Source: DAOUJI01 sp965237875 (GTDB lineage Bacteria > Chloroflexota > Dehalococcoidia > Lucifugimonadales > JAGWBF01). From it: a DNA stretch of 64,000 nucleotides. The DNA lies in assembly GCA_965237875.1 (NCBI GenBank), contig CBDEGP010000002.1:1054001-1118000 (forward strand), read 5' to 3'. The translations under genes and the position numbers were made by a program. Positions 34,389 to 46,600 of this stretch are shown here, in pieces. Under the pieces are notes generated by a model. It was not told the DNA's origin and ran no database searches. It saw only the letters and a list, made by a program, of their open reading frames with translations. The first letter of the stretch is position 1; every line of letters starts with the position of its first letter.

Positions 34389-36833
34389 CTAGGCGCTCGG
34401 CATCCCTTTCGCTCCCGACTTTGCCATGCGGTATCCGACGCGAGGCTCGGTGAAGATGTACGTGGGGCTGCTCGCGTCGTCACCCAGCTTGCGCCGAAGC
34501 TTCTTGAGGAAGGAGCGTAGGAGCCTTGAGTCGTCGGAGTAGTCCGGCCCCCAACCCCGTCTCAGCAGATGATCGTGGGTCAGCACGCGCCCGGCGTTGA
34601 CCGAAAGCTCGAAGAGCAGCTTGTATTCCGTGGTGGTCAACTGCACCGGCCGTCCGGCTACCGTCACGCGGCGTTCGGCGTAGTTGATCGTCAGGTCCCC
34701 CAGCAGATAGGGTTCACGCGCCCTGGTCCTGTCGGACGCCGCCCCCCTGCGCAGGACCGCCTCGATTCTCGCCACCAGCTCGGTTGGCGAGAAGGGCTTG
34801 ACGATGTAGTCGTCGGCTCCCGCCTCGAAGGCCCGTGCGACATCCTGATCTCCGTCGTAGCCGGACAGGAAGATGACCGGCACGTCAGTGATCCCCAGGA
34901 TGCGCTTCGTCAACTCGATTCCGTCGGCGCCGGGCAGCGCCATGTCCATCAGGACCAGGTGGGGCTTCTCCGCCTCGATGAGGCGCTCGACTTCATCCGG
35001 GCTGCCGGTCACTATCGGGGTATAGCCCGCTTCCGAGAGCGTGTTCCGAACGAGCCGCAGCATATGCGGCTCGTCGTCCACGGCGAGAATGCGCGCACGC
35101 CCTCTCGCCGTCCGTCCTGAGTCGTCAGGGAGCCGACCAGGGCCGGTTGCCGAGCCGTTGGCTGCCTCGTCGACCGCAGGAATCGTAAAGGTGAACCGCG
35201 TGCCGAGTCCCTGTCCGGCGCTCTCGGCCCATATGCGGCCCCCGTGCGCCTCCACTATCCCCTTGCAGATCGCCAGGCCCAGGCCTTCCCCTCCCACATG
35301 CCGGTGCGGGTCATCGCCGTCGAGTCGGGAGAACTTCCTAAAGAGGTTAGTCAGCTGCTCGGAGGCTACGCCTCTACCTTCATCCACTACGGAGATCGCA
35401 ACGTACACATCCTCCTGCGATGCACTCACCCTGATGGCGGAACCCTCGGGCGAGTACTTGGACGCGTTGGAGAAGAGGTTGTCCAGCACCTGGACAATCC
35501 GCTGTGCATCGGCCCCGACCCGGGGCAGGTCCGGCGGGAGATCGACCTCGATGCTGTTCCCTGCCCCGCCGCGCAGGAACGCGCTCCTGGCCTGATCGAC
35601 CACATCCGCCACGTCCGTGGGTCCGGGAGTGATCGACAGAGTCCCGGTCTCGATCCGCGTCACGTCGAGAAGGTCGCTGATCAGGACGCGCATGTGGTCG
35701 GCCTGCTCGTCGATGATCCGGAAGAACTCGCCCATCTCGGCGGGACTGAGAGTGGAAGAGGCGCCCAGCACGGTGGCGGCGGATCCTTTGATGGTGGTGA
35801 GCGGGGTCCGCAGCTCGTGGCTCACCATGCCGAGGAACTCGGCCCGCAGCCGCTCCAACTCTTGAAGCGGCGTCATGTCCTGTATGACGGCCACGGCGGA
35901 CACTATCTTCCCGTCTTCCGAGCGGATCGGCGTGACGTTCATGAGCACGGTGACCGTCCGGCCGTCCCGGAGGTGGACGACGACCTCTTCGGCTCGCACG
36001 GTCTCGCCGTACCGCAGCGCGCGTTCCAGCGGGTTCTCGTCGAGGGTGAGTTCGCTGCCGTCCAAGCGCCGAAGGAACGTCCTTGCACGGACTGTCTCCA
36101 AAGCAAGGCCGGGCTCAGACCTGACGCCGTAGATTCGTTCCGTCTCTCGATTGATCGACGTGACGGTCCTCGTGTCCGCATCAACGACCACGATGCCCAC
36201 CGGCGAGGTGTCGACCAGAGCCTCAAGGTCAGCCCTGAGCCGATGTTCGTCTCTGTATCGGTGAGCGTTGGCGATAGCCATTGCCGCCTGAGACGCGAAC
36301 ATCACCAGGGTCTCTTCGTCTTCGAGCGTGAACTCCAGGCCGCCTTCCTTCTCGGTGAGGTAGATGTTGCCGACACGCTCTCCCAGATGACGGACCGGGG
36401 TCCCCAGAAAGGTCCTCATCGGCGGGTGGCCTTTGGGAAAGCCGACCGACCTGGCGTGGCCCGCTAGGTCCGCCAGTCGCAGCGGCTCCTCGATCTCGTT
36501 CAGGTGCTGAAGGAGTCCCAGTCCTCTGGGCAGGTCCCCCAGGCGTCGGCGCTCTTCGGGGGTCATGCCGGACGTGATGAGGGTCTCTATGCCCCCGGAG
36601 TCGTCGAAGATCAGGAGCGCACCGTAGCGGGCGTCGGTCAGCGAGCGGGCGCTGTCTATGACCCCTTGCAGAACGGTGTCGAAGTCGAGGCTTTCAATGA
36701 TGCGCAGGCTGGCCTCACTCAGCCCGGAGAGGCGTCGCCGGAGCGCTTCATTCTCCGCCCTCAGCCTGTCGGCTTCCTCGAGCGCGCTGCCCGTTCCGGG
36801 GAGGACCTGCGGTTCTGCGGCGTACGGCTGCAT
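34389..36833 (-). CDS. GAF-PAS histidine kinase fused to receiver and winged-helix regulator (paralogue)
   Basis: 814 aa from ATG 36833. Same architecture as 22838-25234: coiled coil (RLRAENEALRRRLSGL), GAF, PAS, HisKA (MVSHELRTPLTTIKG), HATPase (GLGLAICKGIVEAHGG), receiver (VDDEP, MDMALPGADG, KPFSP) and winged helix (GRVLTHDHLLRRGWG). A longer frame to 36950 exists, but an extended -10 promoter element lies at 36841-36849, upstream of the chosen ATG, so the longer form would begin before the promoter. No membrane segments. Divergent from the MarR gene. Confidence 0.85.
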   Translation of the reverse strand: MQPYAAEPQVLPGTGSALEEADRLRAENEALRRRLSGLSEASLRIIESLDFDTVLQGVIDSARSLTDARYGALLIFDDSGGIETLITSGMTPEERRRLGDLPRGLGLLQHLNEIEEPLRLADLAGHARSVGFPKGHPPMRTFLGTPVRHLGERVGNIYLTEKEGGLEFTLEDEETLVMFASQAAMAIANAHRYRDEHRLRADLEALVDTSPVGIVVVDADTRTVTSINRETERIYGVRSEPGLALETVRARTFLRRLDGSELTLDENPLERALRYGETVRAEEVVVHLRDGRTVTVLMNVTPIRSEDGKIVSAVAVIQDMTPLQELERLRAEFLGMVSHELRTPLTTIKGSAATVLGASSTLSPAEMGEFFRIIDEQADHMRVLISDLLDVTRIETGTLSITPGPTDVADVVDQARSAFLRGGAGNSIEVDLPPDLPRVGADAQRIVQVLDNLFSNASKYSPEGSAIRVSASQEDVYVAISVVDEGRGVASEQLTNLFRKFSRLDGDDPHRHVGGEGLGLAICKGIVEAHGGRIWAESAGQGLGTRFTFTIPAVDEAANGSATGPGRLPDDSGRTARGRARILAVDDEPHMLRLVRNTLSEAGYTPIVTGSPDEVERLIEAEKPHLVLMDMALPGADGIELTKRILGITDVPVIFLSGYDGDQDVARAFEAGADDYIVKPFSPTELVARIEAVLRRGAASDRTRAREPYLLGDLTINYAERRVTVAGRPVQLTTTEYKLLFELSVNAGRVLTHDHLLRRGWGPDYSDDSRLLRSFLKKLRRKLGDDASSPTYIFTEPRVGYRMAKSGAKGMPSA

Positions 36834-36840
36834 GAGGGCG

Positions 36841-36849
36841 ATTATACCA
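36841..36849 (-). promoter_or_regulatory. Extended -10 promoter, probably leaderless
   Basis: On the minus strand TGGTATAAT (a TGn-TATAAT extended -10) ends 7 bases before the ATG at 36833, so transcription should start at or next to the start codon. No good -35 is needed for this class, and none is clear. No Shine-Dalgarno precedes the ATG, which fits a leaderless mRNA. Confidence 0.5.
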
Positions 36850-36968
36850 CGAGAAGCGCAAAAGGACATAAAAGTGTCATAGGTTAGGGGTGGAAGTTCA
36901 CGGCGAATACACACGCGAGTTGTAGACTCTTTCCTCGGTAAAGCATACACAGGGAAGTCTTATCGAAC

Positions 36969-37451
36969 ATGACTCAGACCCGACGATTTTCCCAGAGCGG
37001 CCCGGCGTACCCGGTCCCCGACGACTTGGCGTCCTGCGTCGCCGGCCTGACAAACACGTTGGCCAAGGGGACGGCGGACCTGATGACTGCCTACGATCTC
37101 GTGCCCATGGAGTTTGCGCTCCTCAGATTGTTCATGGCAAGCGACGAGTGGACCACGACGGAGCTGGCGCAGGCGCTGCCCGTCAAGATGGCCCGCATAA
37201 GCCGCATTGTGACCAAGGTGGTGGACAAGGGGTTGATGCACAGGCGGCGCCCGCCCGACGACCGCCGGGTGGTGAAGCTGGCGTTGACCGACGAGGGCAA
37301 GGAGCTGGCGCTCGAGATTCACGGCCTGGTTCAGGCCTATGTCGGGAGGCTCTCGGAGGGCGTCAGCGAGGAGCATATGGCGGCTTTCGTCTCCGTCACT
37401 TCAAAGGTTATGGGGAACTATGCCGTCATGGCACAGGCGGCGCAGTCCTGA
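36969..37451 (+). CDS. MarR family transcription regulator
   Basis: 160 aa winged-helix dimer. Recognition features: DEWTTTELAQALPVKMARIS (helix-turn-helix), RIVTKVVDKGLMHRRRPPDDRRVVKLALTDEG (wing with DxR motif). It is divergent from the second kinase and 162 bp upstream of the 6,939-aa gene on the same strand, so it could regulate either. Ligand unknown. Confidence 0.85.
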   Translation: MTQTRRFSQSGPAYPVPDDLASCVAGLTNTLAKGTADLMTAYDLVPMEFALLRLFMASDEWTTTELAQALPVKMARISRIVTKVVDKGLMHRRRPPDDRRVVKLALTDEGKELALEIHGLVQAYVGRLSEGVSEEHMAAFVSVTSKVMGNYAVMAQAAQS

Positions 37452-37613
37452 CCGTTCCCGCACGAGGATACATGGATTTGTTCGAGTTCAGCCAATGCAG
37501 AGACGAACGTCGAGATGAGCACGGGACCATCTGCCGTCTTAACGCATCGTCCCAATACAGACAGGAAGGTGTTCAAGCCAGGTGACCGACTGTAATTGTA
37601 GAAAGGCCGCGTC

Positions 37614-40600
37614 TTGATTCGTCTAGTCAGACCGGCCTCCGTCTCCCTGCTCTTCGCACTAGCTCTGGCCCTTGGCCTTTCGGCAGCGCTGATTGCGTTC
37701 TTTGCCGTCCCGGCGTACGCCCAGAGCGGCACGCCCAGCGTCAGCATCCGCACCCTGCAGACCCGGATGCCGGAGGGCGGGCAGGCGCTCTTCACCATCA
37801 CCCGCGCCGGCGGCGACATTTCTCAGCCGTTGACCGTGCGGATATACACCTGGGAGCCCCAGCATCCGCGCAATACATTCGGCTCCTACTACGGTGCGGC
37901 CTATCACGACGTCACCTTCGATGGCGGGACCGACACCGCGACGCTGCTCGTAAACGCCACCGACGACGGCAAAGGGGTGGCGCCCGCCTGGCTGCAGGCC
38001 GAGGTCGAGCCTATGCCGGACAGCCCTTATGACCGGGGCTTCCCCGAACCGGCCACGGTTACCATCACCGATGCCAACGACGACGTGTACGTGACCATCG
38101 CGCCCGACGAGGCGGAGGTTGACGAGGGCGATAGCGTCGACTTCGAGTTGACCCGCACCGGAGACACGTCGTCCGCCCTCACCGTCAGAGTGCGGGTGGA
38201 CGACCCGGGCGAAGTCATGCGCGGCAACCACTGGCAGACGCCCCCCACACGGCCCGCGTCGGTGGAGTTCGCCGCCGGCCAGGATACGGCCACCCTGTCC
38301 CTGGAAACGAAGGACGACCAGCGCGACATACCCGATCAGACGCTGTCGGTGACGATCACAGGGGGCGATGACGGCGACGGCGCCGGCGGCTTCGGCTACT
38401 GGCTCGGATATCCCCACGCCGCCGGGGTCACGGTCAAGGATGACGATACTGCCCCGGCCTTGGCCCTGAGCATCTCCCCGGAAGAGGTGACCGAGGGCGG
38501 AACTCTCACCGTTTCCGTGGAGCGCCCCGCCGGCAATACGGCGGAGGTCCTGAACGGGCGGATACGAATCGAACATAGCCGGACGTGGACCGACCCGGAC
38601 GCCCCGGCACATCAGACCAATCCATTCGAGGGGAACTTTCACATCCCGGCAGGCGGTACGGCATGGACCCTCGACATCCAGGCGACCGACAACGGTCTGC
38701 CGGAGATCGACTGGCGGTACACGGTAACGCTGCTGCCCCGGGATGGGGCGCCGGACGACGAGGCCTCCCAGTACTGGACGGTGGGGGGCGCCGCCGTCGC
38801 CAGGGCGCTGGATAGTTCCTACACGCGGATAACGGTCACCGCCGACCAGGAGGTCGTGTATGAAGGTGAGGAAGCCACCTTCACCCTGACCCGCACCGGC
38901 AACCTCTCCCAAGAGTTGACGGTCCAGGTTTTCACCGTAGAGCGAGCCGGCTCCGAAAATCCGATCAATATCTCGCAGAGCTCGGTTACCTTCGCTGCCG
39001 GGTCGGCGACGGCCACGCTTGCCCTCACTGCCGCTGAAGACGGCGAGCTCGAGCCGGACGGCGACAGCCTGGGGGTCGAGGTCTACGTCTTCAGCGGCGC
39101 CCCCTATCGGGGGGGAGACCCCGATGACGCCGTCACCCTGGTCAGAGACACCGGGGACATAGATATCCGGACCTTCCAGACCCGGATGCGGGAGGGCGCG
39201 GAGGCGCTCTTCACTCTGACCCGCGCCGGAGGCGACGTATCTCAACCGTTGACCGTGCGGGTCTACACCTGGGAGCCTCAACATCCGCTCAACAATGCGG
39301 CCAACGACTATTTCCACGGCGCAGCCCATCACGAGGTCACGTTCGAGGCCGGGGCCGAGTCCGCGGCGCTAGTCGTTTCCGCCACCGGCGACGGCAAGGC
39401 CCCCGGCAGCGACGCCTGGCTGCGGGCCGAGGTCGATCCCCCCAGTGGCGCGTCCTACCGCAGGGGCGATCCCGAATACCTGACCATCGCCATCGCCGAC
39501 GCCGATGGCCCAGACTCATTCGTGACTATTGCCGCCGCCGAGTCCGAGGTTGACGAGGGGGACAGCGTCGACTTCGTGCTGACGCGCACCGGCGACACTT
39601 CCAGGTCCCTCGCCGTCCACGTGAGCGTGGACGACCCGGGAGAGGTGATGCGGGGCAACCACTGGGACACATCCCCTACCCTGCCCGCGTCGGTGGCGTT
39701 CGGAGTCGGCGAGGATAGTGTCACCCTCTCCCTGGAAACGATGGACGACCAGCGCGACATACCCGACCAGCCGGTATCGGTGACGATCACCGACCCCGCC
39801 GGCTCAGGGTATTGGCTTGCGTATCCGCGCACGGCCGGTTTCACGGTGCGGGATGACGACGTCGCCCCGGAGCTGACGGTGAGGTCAACGGAGAGCGAGG
39901 TGGACGAAGGCGGGACCTTCTTCGTCTCCGTGGAGCGTCCCGCCGGGAATACGGCGGAGGTCCTGCCGGGGCGGATACGAATAGAACACACCCGGGCGTG
40001 GACCGACCCGAACGCCCCGGCGCATCAGACCAATCCATTCGAGGAGAACTTTCTCATCCGGCCGGACAAGACGGGACGGCTCTGGCAGATTGAGGTCCCC
40101 GTTAACAACCTGGAGGAGGATGACTGGCAGTACACGGTGACGCTGCTGCCCCGGGAGGAAGTGCCGGAGGACGAGGCCTCCCAGTATTGGCGTGTCGTGG
40201 GCGACGGGACCGCCACGGCAACGGTGCGGGACGTCGGGCTGACGCGCGTCAGCTTCGTGGTCGATGATGTGGCGATAGAAGACCCTGAAAATAGAGATGA
40301 CCTACAATTTATCGAAAACGTTACCGAAGGTGAGACAGTCACCTTCATCCTTACCCGCACCGGCGACCTCAGCGAGCCTTTGACCGCCTGGGTCCGTACC
40401 GAAGAGCGTAGAAATGCCAAACAACGCTATAACCGGACCTACCACGAGGTTATATTCGAGGCCGGCTCGGCCACGGCCTCCTTCGGTGTCGAAATATATG
40501 ATGACAGGATATCCGGGGAGCCCTACGACTATCTGGGTGTTGAAATATATTCCAATTCAGGTGATCCTTATATTCTGGGAACCCCCAGGACTGTCATAGC

Positions 40601-43600
40601 CCGCATCGATGACCCCGACGCCGAGGTGAGCATCCGGGCGGACGACCAGGATGCCGGCGCCGACGGCGAGCAGGACAGCATCACCGAGGGGGAGACGGCC
40701 ACCTTCACCCTCACGCGCGAGGGGTACATCGGGCGCGCGCTGGCAGTCCACGTGTCCGTCCAGGACCCCGGCTACTTCATGCGCGGCAACCACTGGCAGC
40801 CCGTTCCCTCCATCCAGCCCGTGAGGTTCGAGGCCGGGGAGTCGACCACGGTCCTGGAGCTGCCCACCAGGGACGACCTGCGGGACATTCCGGACAACGT
40901 CCTGACGGTCACCGTTGGACCGGACCCGGACGGCTACTACACGGTGTCTATGGCGTCTGGCGAGAGCTCGGCGTCGGTCACCGTCCGGGACAACGACGTC
41001 GCGCCCACCGTTGCGCTGAGCGTGGACCGCGCGGAAATAACGGAGGGCGAGACCTTCAGGTTGACCTTGACCCGCAGCGGCGACACCGCGAACCCCATTG
41101 AGCTGCCCCTGCGCTTCGGGCCCTTCGGCCCCCCAATGTCCCGGACCGTCGGCCTAAATTCGGGCGAAACACAGGTCACCATCCCCTTTCATATCGAGGA
41201 CGACGACCTGGACGAGGCCGAACAGGACTACTACGTTGGATTGGCGCCTTACGAAGGACTTCTCGAAGACGCGATGAGCCAGTACTGGACAGTGGAGGGT
41301 CCGCGTTTACTGACCGTCACCGTCGCGGACAACGACCTGCCGTTGGTCGGGGTTGAAGCGGCGCGCGACTCCTATGCCGAAGGCCGGCTTGGCGCTATCC
41401 GGGTGTTCCGGGCCAACTACGTGGAGGATGGAGGCATAGTGGTCAACCTCCGTTTTATCCACACCGGCAATGTCACCATCCAAGATCATCGTCCGGCCGT
41501 CACAGGAGACCGGAGGTACCACTTCGAGGATGATGGGGAGCAGACTGTCTACATTCGTCTTGCAGAGGAAGACGGCGACGAAGCGGACGGCGCATTTGCC
41601 GTACAGTTGTTGGAGGGCGATGAATACCGCATCGATCCGCAGCATTCCGCCACATCCTTCGTCGTGCTTGACTCCGACCCGACGCCGGTCCTGTCGGTGA
41701 CGGGCGCCACGGCCTCAGAGGGTGGGGAGAGCATCGACTTCCGGGTCGCGCTGTCCTCGACGGTATCGCCCCCGTCACGGCAGACCGTCACCGTCGACTA
41801 CGCCACCCGGGACGGCACGGCCGTCGCGGGCGAGGACTACACCGCCGTCAGAGGGACGCTCACCCTGGCGCCGGAGGCAACCGAAGGCGTCATCTCGGTC
41901 CCGTTGCTGGACGACGGCTGGGCGGAGGACCTGGAGACCTTCAGCCTGGTCGTCACCAACCCCTCCAACGCAATGCTGCCCGACGGCCAGTCCTCCCTGA
42001 CCAGCAGAGGCACGATCGAGGACGACGAGCCGCGCGTATCGGTCAGCGCGCAGTCCGCCCAGGTCGCGGAGGGGGAGCCGGTGACCCTCATCCTGACTCG
42101 CACGGGCGACACCGGCGAAGACCTGGTTTTCCGCCTCAGCATCTTCGAGGACCACCCGTCCACGTCCAACAAATACAGGGCGCCATGGGTGACCATTCCG
42201 GCCGGACAGTCCACGGTGCAATGGGACCACGAGACGGTAGACGACGATTTTGACGAAGCGGACTTCACGGTCTCGGTATCCATCATTGACTACACACAGT
42301 CGACTGCAAGGACCGGGTATGCCTGGGACGGGACTCACGCCACCGCGACCGTCACCGACAACGACCTGCCGACGGTGACCGTCGAGGCGGTGAAACCCTA
42401 TCTGGCAAAGGGCTCCAGAGCAGCTTTCACTTTGACCAGGGAGGGGGACCTCACCGTCCCTCTCACTGTCGACCTGAGCTACAGCATTGACGGGACACGG
42501 ACGAGCAGCAGCAGCAACACAAATATCCCCCAGACGGGCTTTTTCCAAAACGGGGCGCCGGCAACCGTCACCTTCCCGGTGGGGGATGCGACCGCCGAAA
42601 TCGATGAGGAAACGTGGCACACCCCTTACGATGCGGTCCGTCTGGACTTGACCTTGGCTGACGATGACGCCTACGAAGTCGGGGACCCCGGCGAAGCCAG
42701 CATCCTGTTTACCGGGGAAGGCCTGCCGGTGGTATCCATCCGGTCGGGCACGCCGGAGGTGGATGAGGGGCAGAACGTTGTATTCAACCTGTCCCGCACC
42801 GGCAGCGCCGAATCGGGCCTGACGGTGACGCTGGAAATGATAAGGCTCGGGGGGGAGCCGGTTGAAATAACAACTACCAGAGACGTCACATTCGAAGCCG
42901 GGCAACAGACCGCCGCCCTCACACTGGCCACGGAAGACGAGGAGACCAACGACGGCAACGACTGGTACCGGGCCGAATTGTTGCCCGGAAACGGCTATGG
43001 CGTGGGTCTTGACGCGCGGCCTTACGTTGCGGCCGTTATGGTCATTGACGACGACATACCCACCGTGTGGCTCTCCCCGGAAAGCGGAGAGCATTACGAA
43101 AGCGAAGATTCCCGGCCGGCGTTCACCTTCCACCGCGACAGCTACACCTCAACTAAGCTGGAAGTGTTTGTTGCCTTGCAAACCCTCCGTCGGTTTCCGG
43201 AACCCCATAGAGACGAACTGGCAGGCAGCCTTAGGTATGCCGCCTTTCCAAGACCCTTGGCGGGTGGCGAATCAAGCAGCACGTGGGAGTTTCCCCCAAA
43301 GTTTGTGGGACCCCTCGGAGGTGAGTCTCGCATGGTCATCGTGCCGCTGGAAACTGGGTACGGTTGCGACCGCGGCGACGTATGGCCGGGGCTCAGATGG
43401 ATTACGTGCAACTTGAGGCCACAATACCGGATCGGCACACCCTCGTCAGGTGTAATCACCGTTCACAACAACTTTGTGGGCATCCTCATCGAGGCGGACC
43501 AGTCTGAAGTGGACGAAGGCCAAGCGGCCACCTTCACCTTGACCCGGGTCGGCGGTACGCCATATGTCCGCGGACTTTCTCAGACGGTGCGGGTGGCCGC

Positions 43601-46600
43601 AACCCAGAACGGTGAGTTCATCTCCGGCAGCACGCCGCAGACCGTCACCTTCACCGGTTACCCCGACGTGCAGCTCGAGGAGGCCCAGCAGTCCGTGACG
43701 GTGCGCATCCCCACCTTGGATGACACGGTCTACGAGGCGGACGGCGCCGTTACGCTGACCGTCCTCCCTGCCGAGAGCCTCACCGAGAACGCCACCGCAT
43801 ACGAGATTGGGGGTGCTCCCGGGTTTAACGTGCCGACGTCGGCCACTATCCGAGTGACCGACAATGACCGGCCGGAGATGTCGATATCCGACGTCTCGGC
43901 CTTCGAGAGCGAAGGCGTAATCAAGTTCACGGTGAGTGTGCCGGCCGGGCCCCGCGACGTGAGCGTGGACTGGGCCACGGCCGACGGTACCGGGGACACC
44001 GCCGCCATAGCCGGCGAGGACTACACGGCGGCCAGCGGCGCGCTGACCATCCCGGCGGGCGAAACGACCGGGACCATCACTGTGATGGTGATGGACGACG
44101 ACCTGCACGAGAACGACGAGACCCTCACGGTCCGGCTGAGCGGCGCGTCGGACTCCGGGCTGGTCGAGACCAGCGCCACCGGTACCATCAAGAACGACGA
44201 CTTCGACCAGGAGGTGGAAATCTGGACCCTGGCCACGGACCGGAACCTGACCGAGGGCGAGACGGCGATGTTCACCCTGCGGCGGCAGCCCCCGGACGGC
44301 GGCGTCCCGCCGCCGGGCTTCGGGGTCGCGCCCCTGACCGTGAACATCGGCGTGAGCCAGGACGGCGACTTCATCGCCGGCGACCCGCCGGCAACCGTGA
44401 CCTTCCCCGCCAATCACCTGTATGCCCAGCTGCGGGTCCCCACCGAAGACGACCAGACGGCCGAGCCCAACGGGTCGGTGACGGTGAGCCTGGCCGACGG
44501 CGCCGGCTACTCCCGGGGCGGCCGGAATCAGGCCACGGTCAACCTCCAGGACAACGACGTGGGGATCTCCATTACCGGCGGAGATGAGGTCCGGGAGAAC
44601 GTCGAGTCGGGCATCACGTTCACCGTCAGCCTGTCCCGGGCGGCCTCCAAGCCGGTGACCGTCGACGTGACCACGGTGGACGGCACCGCCACCTCGGACG
44701 ACACCGTCACCGCGACCAGCCTTGGCAGGGACTTCGAGGCGAAGAGCCAGACCCTGACCTTCGAAGCCGGCCAGACCCAGAAGACCTTCACCGTCACCCT
44801 GGTGGACGACACCTTCGACGAACCGCGCGAGGAGTTCACGGCCCAGCTCGGCAACGCCTCGGACAACGCCCGCCTGCTGGTCCCCACCGCCACCGGGATG
44901 ATCAGCGACGACGAGGAAAAGCTCGTGCTGGGCGTCTACCGCACCCGCAAGCGCGTCGCCGAGGACCGGGGCGCCCCGGTGGACTTCCTGCTGGAGCTGA
45001 GGCCCGCCGCGAACTCCGGGGCCACAGCCAGCGAGTTTGAAGTCAGGGTCAACTGGTCGCTGGAACGCGGCACCGCCATACCGGGAGCGGACTACGTCGA
45101 CGCCTCGGGCAAGGCGATCATTCCGCCGGGCGCCGCCACCGCCACGGTGGAAGTCTCCCTGGTGGACGACGAGTTACTCGAGGCAATCTTCGAGACGTTC
45201 TCCTTCAGGATCAATGGCGCCTTTTCCGCGGATGTCGATGAAGACCACGAGTCGATCGAAATCAGCATCCGGGACGACGACGACGCTCAGGCGGACGTCG
45301 CCGTCGCCACCGAATCGGTCGCTGAAGGAGCAGACGCCGAGTTCACGGTGTCGCTGTCCGGGGCGCTGAGCACGGCGCCGGTGGAAGTGACCTACGCCGT
45401 TTCGGGCACCGCCGGCGCGGACGACTACACCGAGCCCAGCGGCACTTTGACCATTCCGGCCCTGGCAACCTCGGCCGCCATATCCATTACGACCCTTGCG
45501 GACGACGTGGAGGACGACGACGAGACGCTCGTAGTGACCCTGACCGGAGCCACGTCCCACGGGAGGACCCTGCAGGTAGCGGACACGGCAGCCGAGGCCA
45601 CCATCCTGGACCAGGGCACCCTGACGGTTTCCATCACCGGCGGCAGCGCCACCGAAGGCGAGGAGGTGCAGTTCACCATCGCCATTTCTCCCCCTCCCTC
45701 CTACTGGGTGAATGTGACTTATGAGACGGTGGACCCCGAGGGCAACGTGGTTGGCGAGGCCCGGTTGGGAACGGACTTCCAATCGACGCGCGGTATAGCG
45801 CTCATCACTGGTAATGACCCGTCAAAGACGTTCACGATTGGGACGATTGAGGACAACCTCGTAGAGGGAGACGAGACCTTCGAGGTCAGAATCGTCGACG
45901 TGAATTCGAGATTCGTCGGCGCGGAATACGGTCCCGCAATTGACATCGCATCGCACACTGCCGAGCTCACCATCATCGACGACGACGTCCGCCCGACGAA
46001 TGTCACGCTGACGGTCACGCCGGACTCGGTGTCCGAGACGGCGGACGGCACGCCGTTGAGCGTGACGGCAACGCTGGACGGCGACGGCCGGCTGCTGGAG
46101 CGGCTGCCCGTGGCGCTGAGTGTGGCGGACGGCACGGCCGCGGAGGGCGAAGACTACACGGCCGTGCCGGTGATGCTGTACATCCCCTCGGGACAGGCCA
46201 GCGCCACCGGCCCGGTCGTCCTGTTCCCGGTGGACGACCTGGTTGCCGGAGGAGACAAGACGGTGCAGGTGACCGGCGCCGCCGCGGGAATGACCGCGAC
46301 CCCCGCGACGGTGACGATCACCGACAACGAGACACCCCCCACGGGCGTCGCGTTGACAGTGAGCCCCGGCGAGGTACGGGAAGACGCCGGCGCGACCGGC
46401 CTGGAAGTGACCGCGACGCTAACCGGCGGCGACCGCCGTCCCGTGGACACCGAGGTGAGGCTGACGGTGGAGGGGGTGAGCCTGCCCGCAGAACAGGCGG
46501 AAGGAGGTCCCACCACCGGAGCTACCGGCGCCGACTTCGCCGTGGATGGAGTGACGCTGACTATTCCCGCGGGCGAAATGACCGGGACCGCCACTTTGTC

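Noticed and set aside
37659..39332. 557-codon antisense frame within the giant Calx-beta gene
   Set aside because: Shadow of the coding strand; no start signal or domain features.
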